A DNA stretch of 6,260 nt, taken from the NCBI GenBank assembly GCA_046080125.1, contig JBJTTJ010000104.1, forward strand, positions 1-6,260. Direction: 5' to 3'. This DNA comes from Cuspidothrix sp046080125. Its GTDB lineage: Bacteria > Cyanobacteriota > Cyanobacteriia > Cyanobacteriales > Nostocaceae. A program made the translations under genes and the position numbers. Below the pieces are notes generated by a model that did no database searches, was not told the origin of the DNA, and saw nothing but the letters and a program-made list of their open reading frames with translations. Shown piece after piece: positions 6,239 to 6,260 of this stretch (position 1 is the first letter of the stretch; each line of letters begins with the position of its first letter).

Positions 6239-6260
6239 TACTACGCAAACCAATTATACT

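Noticed and set aside
6227..6258. Minus-strand TATAAT boxes at 6227-6232 and 6253-6258 as promoters for the SNF2 gene
   Set aside because: The first has only a weak TTGGTT at a 15-base spacing and sits inside a repeat palindrome. The -35 region of the second is outside the window. Neither is strong enough to list as a feature.
6047..6260. Short open frames in the right-hand non-coding region
   Set aside because: The ATG-started frames I traced here are 15 codons or fewer, lack ribosome binding sites and run through repeat sequence.

Overview
The window looks like a piece of a filamentous, probably heterocyst-forming (Nostocales-type) cyanobacterial chromosome. The evidence is an AT-rich base composition, one perfect HIP1 palindrome (GCGATCGC at 1310-1317), Uma2-type and DUF4351-type proteins of the kind that are expanded in cyanobacteria, weak or absent Shine-Dalgarno sequences, and intergenic regions full of short GC-rich hairpin repeats. 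No rRNA, tRNA, CRISPR array, prophage gene or intact transposase is visible.

Layout. Positions 1-279 are non-coding. They hold a 64-bp inverted-repeat element flanked by TA, a possible extended -10 promoter, and a C-rich/G-rich composite repeat. Positions 280-906 (+) encode a Uma2-family PD-(D/E)XK protein. It converges, with a 16-bp gap, on a three-gene minus-strand cluster. In transcription order the cluster is: a 1066-residue SNF2/SWI2-family ATPase (6046-2846), a PD-(D/E)XK protein with a C-terminal DUF4351 domain (2791-1829), and a SWIM zinc-finger protein (1756-923). Gaps inside the cluster are 54 and 72 bp with no convincing terminator, so co-transcription is plausible. Positions 6047-6260 are non-coding and carry several hairpin-forming repeats upstream of the SNF2 gene.

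How the genes may work together. SNF2-family ATPases translocate on double-stranded DNA and remodel protein-DNA complexes. SWIM zinc fingers are small CxCxnCxH modules proposed to bind nucleic acid or protein, and they are known to be fused to or encoded beside bacterial SNF2 ATPases. The SNF2 and SWIM products here are therefore likely functional partners in DNA transactions such as repair, chromosome maintenance or transcription recycling. The unusual point is that a nuclease-fold DUF4351 gene, of a type usually found as scattered multicopy genes, sits between them. It could be a passenger or a nuclease recruited to the ATPase/SWIM pair. The sequence alone cannot decide this.
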